Shown: positions 18,426 to 25,644 of the stretch, piece after piece
How the letters are laid out: the number at the start of each line of letters is the position of its first letter
Numbering within the stretch: the first letter of the stretch is position 1
Assembly (NCBI RefSeq): GCF_000767795.1
Contig: NZ_JANX01000005.1
Coordinates: forward strand, 1-37,663
Source: Inquilinus limosus MP06
GTDB taxonomy: Bacteria > Pseudomonadota > Alphaproteobacteria > DSM-16000 > Inquilinaceae
Direction: 5' to 3'
Length of the DNA: 37,663 nt
Position numbers and translations under genes: made by a program
The notes under the pieces: generated by a model
The model's database searches: none
What the model was told of the DNA's origin: nothing
The model's input: the letters and a program-made list of their open reading frames with translations, nothing else

Positions 18426-19583
18426 CTAGCCGAACCGTTTCGCCAGCCGCGCCAATGCCTCGTCCAGCACCGCATCCTGCTTGGCGAAGCAGAAGCGGGC
18501 GACGGTCGGGAGCGGGGTCTCGGCATAGAAGGCCGAGACCGGGATGGCGGCGACGCCGACTTCCTCGATCAGGTGCCGGCAGAAGGCCTGATCGTCGCCG
18601 TCGAAGCCGGTCGAGCCGATGTCGAGATTGACGAAATAGGTGCCGTCGCAGGGCAGCGCCGCAAGGCCGAGCCGCTGCAGCCCGGCGGCGAAGCGGTCGC
18701 GCTTGCCCTGCAGCTCGGCGGTCAGCCCGTCGAAATAGTCGTCGCCCTTGGCCAGGCCGTAGGCCACGGCGGCCTGCAGGTTCGGCGGCGTGGTGAAAGT
18801 CAGGAACTGGTGCGCCTTGCCCAGGAGGGTCGCCAGCGCCGGCGCCGCGGTGACGTAGCCGACCTTCCAGCCGGTCAGCGAGAAGGTCTTGCCGGCCGAG
18901 CCGATCTTCAGGCAGCGCTCGCGCATGCCGGGCCGGGCGATCAGCGGCTGGTGCCGGCGGCCGTCGAACACCAGATGCTCATAGACCTCGTCGCAGATCG
19001 CATACGCGTCCGCGCCCTCGACGAATTCGGCGAGGAGGTCGAGCTCGGCCGCGCCGAACACCTTGGCGGCCGGGTTCAGCGGGTTGTTGAACAGCACCGC
19101 CTTGGTTCGCGGCGAGAAGGCGCGGGCCAGGGCTGCCCGGTCGAAGGACCAGTCGGGCGGCGTCAGATGCACGAATTTCGGCACGCCGCCGGCCCGACGG
19201 ACCAGCGGCAGATAGGCGTCGTAGAGCGGCTCGAACAGCACCACCTCGTCGCCCGGCTCGATCAGCGCGAACAGGGCCGCCGCCAGCGCCTCGGTGGCGC
19301 CGGAGGTGACCACCACCTCGCTGTCCGGGTCGACCTCGAGCCCGTAGAAGCGCTTCTCATGCGCCGCCACGGCCTGGCGCAGCTCCGGCAGGCCGAGCAT
19401 CGGCGGGTATTGGTTCCAGCCGTCGGTGATGGCGGTGGCCGCGACCCGCAGCACATCCTCCGGCCCCTTCCCGTCCGGGAAGCCCTGGCCGAGATTGACC
19501 GCGCTGTGCTGGCGCGCCAGCCGCGACATGACCTCGAACACCGTGGTGCCGAGGCCGGAGAAGATGGCGTTTCCGGGCTTCAT
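18426..19583 (-). CDS. PLP-dependent class I/II aminotransferase
   Basis: A 385-residue fold-type I aminotransferase. It has NLGQGFPDG near the N-terminus (30-38), the TSGATEAL cofactor-phosphate loop (93-100), Asn170-Pro171 (NNPLNP), Asp198 and Tyr201 (CDEVYEHL), and the Schiff-base Lys232 in GSAGKTFSLTGWKVGY. The pattern VNLGQGFPD...NQYPPMLGLPELR is that of the methionine/kynurenine aminotransferase-like group (YbdL, KAT). The amino donor cannot be told from sequence. It starts 21 bases after the stop of the acidic unknown protein and is probably co-transcribed with it. Palindromic repeat copy 2 lies just after the stop. Confidence 0.88.
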   Translation of the reverse strand: MKPGNAIFSGLGTTVFEVMSRLARQHSAVNLGQGFPDGKGPEDVLRVAATAITDGWNQYPPMLGLPELRQAVAAHEKRFYGLEVDPDSEVVVTSGATEALAAALFALIEPGDEVVLFEPLYDAYLPLVRRAGGVPKFVHLTPPDWSFDRAALARAFSPRTKAVLFNNPLNPAAKVFGAAELDLLAEFVEGADAYAICDEVYEHLVFDGRRHQPLIARPGMRERCLKIGSAGKTFSLTGWKVGYVTAAPALATLLGKAHQFLTFTTPPNLQAAVAYGLAKGDDYFDGLTAELQGKRDRFAAGLQRLGLAALPCDGTYFVNLDIGSTGFDGDDQAFCRHLIEEVGVAAIPVSAFYAETPLPTVARFCFAKQDAVLDEALARLAKRFG

Positions 19584-19604
19584 CGTGGGCGCGCGCCGCT
19601 GCCG

Positions 19605-20231
19605 TCAGTGCCGGGTCGCGGGGGAGTCGTCGAACTCCTCGTCCTCCGGCCCCTCCTCGACCACGTCCAGCATCTCCTCGAACCGGTCGAGCAGGTCGGA
19701 ATAGTCGCGGTTGGCGCGCAGGAACTTGCGGAACGCCTTGTCGTTGCGGATGTCGGCGTCGAACCAGGCGTCGGCGGCGCGCTGATGCTCCGGATGGGCC
19801 GACAGGTGGTAGAACGCCGCCTGCTCGACCGTCGTGACTTCGCGCTCGTCCAGCATCTCCAGCACCACGCCGACATAGGTCGGCAGGCCGGTGAGGAAGG
19901 CGATCTCGTTCGCCGCGGCGGCCAGCTCGTCCTCGTCCAGCGGCTCGTCCGGCGCCTCGCCGGCGGCGGCCGCGGCGGCCTGGGCCGCCTCCTCCATCTT
20001 GCGGATCTCGTCGCGCAAAGCGGCGAAGTCGCTGTCGTCGCCGATCAGCGCCTCGTTCGGCATGCCGCCGATCGCCGCCTCGATCGCCAGCAGCGTGTCG
20101 AGCAGCTTGCGCTTGCGCACCACCCAATTGGCCCCGCTGCGGACGTCCTCGGCGATCGACCGCAGCCGCTCCTGCTCCTCCGGCGCCATGTCGGCCAGCA
20201 GCGATGTCTCGGGCTTGGCTATCGCGGTCAC
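19605..20231 (-). CDS. Conserved-looking acidic hypothetical protein
   Basis: A soluble protein of 208 residues, mostly helical and acidic. It opens with TAIAKPETSLLADMAPEEQERL, has an Ala/Glu-rich linker in the middle (MEEAAQAAAAAAGEAPDEPLDEDE), and a second helical part with FLTGLPTYVGVVLEMLDE and AADAWFDADIRNDKAFRKFL. The GTG at 20231 is preferred, with GGACGAG upstream; the longer reading frame into the def promoter region is Arg/Pro-rich and unlikely. I do not recognise the family. It is divergent from peptide deformylase and upstream of the aminotransferase. Confidence 0.65.
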   Translation of the reverse strand: MTAIAKPETSLLADMAPEEQERLRSIAEDVRSGANWVVRKRKLLDTLLAIEAAIGGMPNEALIGDDSDFAALRDEIRKMEEAAQAAAAAAGEAPDEPLDEDELAAAANEIAFLTGLPTYVGVVLEMLDEREVTTVEQAAFYHLSAHPEHQRAADAWFDADIRNDKAFRKFLRANRDYSDLLDRFEEMLDVVEEGPEDEEFDDSPATRH

Positions 20232-20362
20232 GGCTCTCGTCCTGTCTGTCGTCCTGCGCCCCGGCGGCGCGGGGCGCACCCTAACACAAGCCATCCGGCA
20301 CAGCAGCCCCGCGGATGGCGAAGCTTGACCCTGGCCGGCCCCACGCCTATTTCGACCGCACG

Positions 20363-20878
20363 ATGGCCAAGCTCCCGATCCTGATCGTCCCCGATCCCCG
20401 CCTCAAGACCAAGGCGAAGCCGGTCGCCGCGGTGGATGACCGAATCCGCAAGCTGACCGACGACATGCTGGAGACGATGTATGCCGCGCCGGGCATCGGC
20501 CTGGCCGCGCCGCAGATCGGCATCCTGGAGCGGATCATCGTCATCGACGTCGCCGGCAAGGGCGAGCCGCCGGCGCCGCTGCGCCTGATCAACCCGGAGA
20601 TCACCTGGGCGTCGGATGAGCTGCAGACCGCCGAGGAAGGCTGCCTGTCGCTGCCCGAGCAATGGGCCGAGGTGGTGCGCCCGGCCGAGGTCAAGGTGCG
20701 CTACCTGGACGAGACCGGCGCCCAGCGGGAGACGCACGCGACCGGCATCCTGGCCACCTGCGTGCAGCACGAGATCGATCATCTGAACGGCGTGCTGTTC
20801 GTCGACCACATCTCGGCGCTGCGCCGGAACATGATCCTGCGCAAGGTCCAGAAGTGGAAGAAGGAGCACGCGTCGTAG
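20363..20878 (+). CDS. def: Peptide deformylase
   Basis: A 171-residue metalloenzyme that removes the formyl group from the N-terminal Met of new proteins. All three family motifs are intact: GIGLAAPQIG (44-53), EGCLS (92-96, metal ligand Cys94) and QHEIDHL (135-141, ligands His136 and His140, catalytic Glu137). I chose the ATG at 20363 because MAKLPILIVPDPRL is the usual N-terminus. Another ATG 16 codons upstream (20315) also reads MAKL and cannot be excluded. No fmt gene follows; the gene is followed by a palindromic repeat and then a convergent gene. Confidence 0.95.
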   Translation: MAKLPILIVPDPRLKTKAKPVAAVDDRIRKLTDDMLETMYAAPGIGLAAPQIGILERIIVIDVAGKGEPPAPLRLINPEITWASDELQTAEEGCLSLPEQWAEVVRPAEVKVRYLDETGAQRETHATGILATCVQHEIDHLNGVLFVDHISALRRNMILRKVQKWKKEHAS

Positions 20879-20918
20879 CCGGCGCGGCCATTCAGGACTG
20901 TTCTCATTTCCTTTTCCT

Positions 20919-21007
20919 GTCATTGCCGGGCTTGACCCGGCAATCCAGGGGCCACCCAGAGCGGCTCTTGAAAGCCCCTGGATCCTCGGGTCAAGCCCGA
21001 GGATGAC
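20919..21007. repeat. 89-bp palindromic repeat of a second family
   Basis: Starts gtcattgccgggcttgaccc and ends with the inverted gggtcaagcccgaggatgac; the inner arms are ccaggggc and gcccctgg. The family (GTCAT...CCCGGGCTTGACCCGGG...ATCCAGG) is widespread in alphaproteobacterial intergenic DNA. Here it separates convergent def and the 663-residue protein gene, where it can act as a bidirectional hairpin. Confidence 0.85.
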
Positions 21008-21037
21008 AAAAGGGTGGCCGTAGGCCTTCCCCCTCCC

Positions 21038-23029
21038 CTACTTCTCCTTCTCCGCGTCCCAGTAGCTGGTGCCGCCGATGTTCAGCGTGTCCGGCGCCTT
21101 GACGTCGTCGCCCGGCACGCCGATGCGCAGCCGGGTGACCGTGCCGTCATCGGCCGTCAGCTGCAGCGCGTAGCCGTCCAGCCGGTAACGCCCCTTTGAA
21201 TCCCGCTGCTTCAGGGCGCCGCCTATCGAGAAGCCGTTCTCGTTCATCACCGCGCCCATGCCGCCGCTGAAGACTCCGACCGAGCCGCCATCGGGCCCGG
21301 TGCCGGCCATGCTCTGCATGAAGAAGCTGCCGCCCTGGCGCCGCTCGAAGGTGCCGTCGGGCCGGAAGGTCAGGTCGATGCGCGTGGTGACGCCGCCCAT
21401 CGACACATTCAGATAATAGTAGCTGTGGTCCAGCCGGGAATCCGGCGGGAACGGCTTCAGCACGGTGAAGCTGGGCAGGTCCGCCCTCTCCCCGGCCGCG
21501 GCGGTCATGACGTATTTCTGGTCCGGCCGTTCCCAGCGAGACCAGTCCTGCGGCGCCCGGCGGCGCGTCTGCTCGGCATCGAGATCGGTCGGCGGATAGT
21601 CGAACTCGTAGCGATAGGCGGTGCCGTCCTTGAGCAGCAGGAAACTCTCCTCGTTGCGGTCGGTGTAGGTGCCGCCGCCGGGATTCATGCCGACCTGGAA
21701 CTGCTCGCGGAACAGCATCGCCTCGATCTGCCCGGCCGGCAGGCCCTTGTCCGGCCCGGCATTCACCTCCGCCGCCTCCGGTGGCCGGTACTCCAGCCCG
21801 CCGGCCTCCGGCAGGTCGGACCGGGCGAGGCGCGACGGGTCGTCCAGCAGCCGGCAGTCGGACAGGTTGAACACCTCGAAGGCATAGACCCGGCTGATCC
21901 GGGCGACGACGGTGATATCCCGGCCCTTCGTCCGCTCGAAGCGCTTCTTCTCGGCGTCATCGGCGAAATCGCAGCTGGCGCTCCAGATCGAGCGCTGCTC
22001 CGGCAGCCATTGCCGCAGCCGGTCGTCACCGTCCGACCGGCCGGAGAGGGCGATCGGCCCGAGCCGCTGCATCGCGGCGCTGACGGCGTCGACCTTGTCG
22101 TCGTCCTTCTGGCCGGGGGTGCGCCGGAACAGCTCCTTCGCCACGGCCGAGAGCTGCGCGATCGAGAACAGCGTTTTCGGCTTCGCCGTCAGGCCCGGCT
22201 CCTCCGGGATGCTCGCCCTGGCGATGCCCTCGGGCCCGTCGAGCAGCCTGCAGCCTTCCAGGGTGATGACCTTGAAGTCGTAGACCCGCCCGATCCGCCC
22301 GGCGACGACGACATCGCGGCCCTGCTCGCGGGCGAACAACTTCTCCTCCGCTTCGTCGTCGAAATCGCAGGACGCGGTCCATAGCGACTGCTGGTCGACC
22401 GTCCATTGCCGCAGCCGGTCGTCGTCGACGGCCCGGCCGGAAACGGCGATCATCCCCAACCGGCCCAGGAGGTCGGAGGCCCAGTCGGTCTTCTCGTCCT
22501 CGTCGCCGGGCGCCTGGCGCCGGGCTTCGGCCGCCAGGGCGGAGAGCTGCCCCACCGAATACAGCGTCTTGGGCCGTGGCGCCGGGCCGATGAAGGCCTC
22601 GAGCACGCCGCGGGCCGGCCCGGCATTGGCGGCCAGCGCGAAGGTCTTGCCGCCGAACAGTGCCGGCAGGGCGCCGCACAGCAGCGGCGTCTTCTGCACC
22701 ATCGAATCGGCCTGGGACTGAAGGGCGGCTTCCAGCTTCGCCCGGGCGTCGGCGAAGCCGTCCCTCTGCGCCAGCGTCCGTTCCAGCAGCCGCTCCAGCC
22801 GGTCGGCGTCGTTCGCCCGGCGCCAGGCCTCCAGCGCCGCCGCATGGGCCGCGGCATTGGGCGCATCGGCCCGGTCACAGCTGGCGACCACGGCGCGGGT
22901 CAGGCCGAGCGGAACATAGAGCGTGGTGATCGCCTCGGCCAGCGCCTTGGGGTCAGGCGACCCGGCGGCCGGCGCGGAGGACGGGGCCGCGAGCCATGCG
23001 GCGGCGACCAGACCTGCCAGGATCCTCAT
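21038..23029 (-). CDS. Exported 663-aa protein with tandem-duplicated OB-like domain, unknown function
   Basis: A signal peptide (MRILAGLVAAAWLAAPSSAPAAG, residues 1-23) sends it to the periplasm. A helical region (25-145) follows. Then come two copies of a module of about 125 residues: 154-280 and 285-411. Each copy begins KTLxSxxQLSAxA, contains SGR-x3-DDRLRQW and WxASCDF, and ends with an RDxxVxxRIxRVYxFxVxxLxxCRLLD strand set that looks like a small OB-fold. The C-terminal 230 residues are beta-rich (GGGTYTDRNEESFLLLKDGTAYRYEFDYPPTD, GGVTTRIDLTFRPDGTFERR), perhaps a lipocalin-like or bacterial stress-type barrel. The ATG at 23029 has GGAGG upstream. It follows the thioesterase by 65 bp. 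The function is unknown. Confidence 0.8.
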   Translation of the reverse strand: MRILAGLVAAAWLAAPSSAPAAGSPDPKALAEAITTLYVPLGLTRAVVASCDRADAPNAAAHAAALEAWRRANDADRLERLLERTLAQRDGFADARAKLEAALQSQADSMVQKTPLLCGALPALFGGKTFALAANAGPARGVLEAFIGPAPRPKTLYSVGQLSALAAEARRQAPGDEDEKTDWASDLLGRLGMIAVSGRAVDDDRLRQWTVDQQSLWTASCDFDDEAEEKLFAREQGRDVVVAGRIGRVYDFKVITLEGCRLLDGPEGIARASIPEEPGLTAKPKTLFSIAQLSAVAKELFRRTPGQKDDDKVDAVSAAMQRLGPIALSGRSDGDDRLRQWLPEQRSIWSASCDFADDAEKKRFERTKGRDITVVARISRVYAFEVFNLSDCRLLDDPSRLARSDLPEAGGLEYRPPEAAEVNAGPDKGLPAGQIEAMLFREQFQVGMNPGGGTYTDRNEESFLLLKDGTAYRYEFDYPPTDLDAEQTRRRAPQDWSRWERPDQKYVMTAAAGERADLPSFTVLKPFPPDSRLDHSYYYLNVSMGGVTTRIDLTFRPDGTFERRQGGSFFMQSMAGTGPDGGSVGVFSGGMGAVMNENGFSIGGALKQRDSKGRYRLDGYALQLTADDGTVTRLRIGVPGDDVKAPDTLNIGGTSYWDAEKEK

Positions 23030-23094
23030 CCGTCCCTCCCCTGTCGGAGCCGGGGCCAGACTGGCCCGGCCTCGCGGCAGGAACAAGGCGAAGA

Positions 23095-23643
23095 TCAGGC
23101 GGCGCGCGGCCCTTCGCGCAGGCTCTCGCGCATCGCCTCCTCGCCGTCGCGCAGCGCCTGGACATAGGCCGGCAGCTCGGGCGAGGGACCGGTCCAGCCG
23201 AAGGCGGCGGCGATCTCCGCGGTCGGCACCGTGCCGCCGCGGCGACGGAACGCGGCCTTGACCACGGCATGGGCGACGACGGCACCACGCGCATCCTCGA
23301 AGCCCTGCTCCAGATACAGCCACTTCTCGTCCCAGCCGAGCAGCCGGCTGCGCAGCCGGTAGCCGGCGAAGGCGGCGAGCGAGCGGCGGTAGCGGATGGT
23401 CGCCCCGCCCAGCACCGGTGCCCAGCGCCGCCGCCACAGCAGGCCGACCAGCCCGACCCGCAGCATCAGGTCGGTGCGGCCGAGGTCCATGACGGTCAGG
23501 TATCGGCCGTTGTTCATGTGCAGGTTGAAATCGAGGTCGTTCGGCCAGACCCGGAACCGCACCACGCTGTCGTCGAGCAGGCCGAGCCGGCGGCCCAGCA
23601 GCGCCGCGACCACGACCCGGATGAGGCGGAGATAGAGGTTCAT
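23095..23643 (-). CDS. Hotdog-fold acyl-CoA thioesterase-like protein
   Basis: A 182-residue 4HBT/THEM6-like thioesterase. The key hotdog motif is WPNDLDFNLHMNNGRYL (33-49), with the Asp and Asn of the D-x-N-x-H-x-N-N-x-Y pattern that binds the thioester; MDLGRTDLMLR follows. The family hydrolyses acyl-CoA or acyl-ACP. The position behind fadE in the leftward fatty-acid block fits release of free fatty acid or CoA recycling. A palindromic repeat (23675-23806) lies between it and fadE, so it may have its own promoter. Confidence 0.8.
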   Translation of the reverse strand: MNLYLRLIRVVVAALLGRRLGLLDDSVVRFRVWPNDLDFNLHMNNGRYLTVMDLGRTDLMLRVGLVGLLWRRRWAPVLGGATIRYRRSLAAFAGYRLRSRLLGWDEKWLYLEQGFEDARGAVVAHAVVKAAFRRRGGTVPTAEIAAAFGWTGPSPELPAYVQALRDGEEAMRESLREGPRAA

Positions 23644-23674
23644 CGGCCGTGCCCTTCCTGCAGCGGCGTGGACG

Positions 23675-23806
23675 CCCCCTCACCCTCCCGTTGCCGACGC
23701 AACGGGCCCTCGCTCTCCCCAAGGGAGAGGGAAAACCGGGGCCAGCGCCCGTACACCTCTCCTTGGGGAGAGGTCGAAATCGCGCAGCGATTTCGGGTGA
23801 GGGGGC
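23675..23806. repeat. 132-bp imperfect palindromic repeat of a third family
   Basis: The outer arms are ccccctcaccc and gggtgaggggg. Inner inverted elements are ctctccccaagggagagg, cctctccttggggagagg and gaaatcgcgcagcgatttc. This 'CCCTCACCC...CTCTCCC...GGGTGAGGG' type is a common dispersed intergenic repeat. It lies between fadE and the thioesterase gene in the same transcription direction, where its hairpins could limit read-through. Confidence 0.75.
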
Positions 23807-23832
23807 GGCCGGGGACCGCCGCCCCGTCGCGA

Positions 23833-25632
23833 TCAGAACGCCTCGGCCTCCAGCGCCATCAGCGGCGCCTTGCCGGCCATGATCTGGATGAACAGCGACC
23901 CGGTCTCTGGCAGCACACGCTGGATGAAGAAGCGGGCCGTCTTCAGCTTGGCGTCGTAGAAGCCGGCGCGGTCGCCGGCCTGCGGCGCCTTCGTCAGCGC
24001 CACCTTGGCCATCCGCGCCCACATCCAGCCCAGCGCCACCAGGGCGAACAGCTTGAGGTAGTCGGATGAGGCGGCCCCCGCCTCTTCCGGGTCCTTAAGC
24101 CCCTTCTGGGCGATCCAGGCGGTGGCCTGCTGCAGCTTGCCGAAGGCCTTGGCCAGCGGGCCGACGAACTCCAGCATCGCCGCATCCTCCGCCTCCTCGC
24201 GGATGAACGCGTCGACCGGATGGAAGAAGCTGCGCAGCAGCCGGCCCATATCCTGCGGCATCTTGCGGCCGACCAGGTCGAGCGCCTGGATGCCGTTGGC
24301 GCCCTCGTAGATCTGGGCGATGCGGGCGTCGCGGACGAACTGCTCCATCCCCCATTCGCGGATATAGCCGTGGCCGCCCAGCACCTGCTGCGACCGCACC
24401 GCGACCTCCAGTCCCATATCGGTGAAGTACGCCTTCAGGATCGGCGTCATCAGCGACACGAAGTCGTTGGCGTTCTGCCGCACCGCCGGGTCGGGATGTT
24501 TCGTATAAAGGTCGATGTTGATGCCGACCAGATAGCCCAGTGCCCGCGCGCCCTCGGCGAAGGCCTTGCCGGTCAGCAGGTTCTTGCGCACGTCGGGATG
24601 GACGATGATCGGGTCGGCCGGCTTGTCCGGCGCCTTCGGGCCGGACAGGGCGCGGCCCTGCACCCGGTCCTTCGCATAGGCCACCGCGTTCTGGTAGGCG
24701 ACCTCGGCGATGCCCAGCCCCTGCATGGCGACGCCGAGCCGGGCGGTGTTCATCATCACGAACATCGCCCGCATGCCCTTGTGCTTCTCGCCGACCAGCC
24801 AGCCGGTGGCGCCGTCGAGATTCATCACGCAGGTGGACGACGCCTTGATGCCCATCTTGTGCTCGATCGAGCCGCAGGCGATGCCGTTGCGGGCGCCGGC
24901 GACGACCGCGCCGTTCTCCTCCTTCGGCAGGAATTTCGGCACCACGAACAGGCTGATGCCCTTGATGCCGGGCGGGGCGTCGGGCAGCCGGGCCAGCACC
25001 AGGTGGATGATGTTCTCGGTCAGGTCGTGCTCGCCGGCCGAGATGAAGATCTTGGTGCCGGTGAGGCTCCAGGCGCCGTCGGCCGCCGGCTCCGCCCTGG
25101 TGCGGATGAGCCCGAGATCGGTGCCGCAATGCGGCTCGGTCAGGCACATCGTGCCGGACCAGGTGCCGTCGGTCAGCTTCGGCAGGTAGGTCGCCTTCTG
25201 CCGGTCGTCGCCATAGGCCTCCAGCGCGTTGTAGGCGCCCTGCGACAGGCCGGGATACATGCCGAAGGACATGTTGGCGGAGGACAGCACCTCCTCGATC
25301 ACGAAGTTCACCGCCTTGGGCATGCCCTGGCCGCCGAAGGCCGGGTCGGCCGACAGGCCGGTCCAGCCGCCCTCGGCGAAGGTGCGGTACGCCTCCTTGA
25401 ACCCCTTCGGCGTGGTGACCACGCCGTTCTCGAAGCGGCAGCCCTCCTCGTCACCGGGCTGGTTCAAGGGGGCCAGCTCGTTCTCGGCCAGGCGCGCCGC
25501 CTCCTCCAGGATGGCGTCGACGGTGTCGGGCGTCGCCTCCTCATAGCCGGGCAGCTTGGCCAGCTGGCCGGCGTCCAGCAGCTCGTGCAGCACGAAGCGG
25601 ATGTCGTCGAGCGGAACCTTGTAGCTGGGCAT
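23833..25632 (-). CDS. fadE: Acyl-CoA dehydrogenase (FadE/DmdC-like, with C-terminal extension)
   Basis: A 599-residue flavoenzyme for the first step of beta-oxidation. An N-terminal helical cap (MPSYKVPLDDIRFVLHELL) precedes the FAD domain: MCLTEPHCGTDLG, then FISAGEHDLTENIIHLVLAR, then the C-terminal helical bundle with LGGHGYIREWGMEQFVRDAR. The catalytic Glu is in QIYEGANGIQALDLVGRK. The last 130 residues form the extra domain typical of the large DmdC/YusJ-like acyl-CoA dehydrogenases (about 590-600 residues). GAGGA precedes the ATG, 12 bases after the fadN stop, so the two are co-transcribed. With FadN and FadA it gives the same trio as the B. subtilis fadNAE operon. Confidence 0.93.
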   Translation of the reverse strand: MPSYKVPLDDIRFVLHELLDAGQLAKLPGYEEATPDTVDAILEEAARLAENELAPLNQPGDEEGCRFENGVVTTPKGFKEAYRTFAEGGWTGLSADPAFGGQGMPKAVNFVIEEVLSSANMSFGMYPGLSQGAYNALEAYGDDRQKATYLPKLTDGTWSGTMCLTEPHCGTDLGLIRTRAEPAADGAWSLTGTKIFISAGEHDLTENIIHLVLARLPDAPPGIKGISLFVVPKFLPKEENGAVVAGARNGIACGSIEHKMGIKASSTCVMNLDGATGWLVGEKHKGMRAMFVMMNTARLGVAMQGLGIAEVAYQNAVAYAKDRVQGRALSGPKAPDKPADPIIVHPDVRKNLLTGKAFAEGARALGYLVGINIDLYTKHPDPAVRQNANDFVSLMTPILKAYFTDMGLEVAVRSQQVLGGHGYIREWGMEQFVRDARIAQIYEGANGIQALDLVGRKMPQDMGRLLRSFFHPVDAFIREEAEDAAMLEFVGPLAKAFGKLQQATAWIAQKGLKDPEEAGAASSDYLKLFALVALGWMWARMAKVALTKAPQAGDRAGFYDAKLKTARFFIQRVLPETGSLFIQIMAGKAPLMALEAEAF

Positions 25633-25644
25633 CGTCGGATCCTC

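Noticed and set aside
19605-20294. Longer start at 20294 for the acidic protein
   Set aside because: The extra 21 codons are Arg/Pro-rich, unlike the rest, and a GTG with a better ribosome site lies at 20231.
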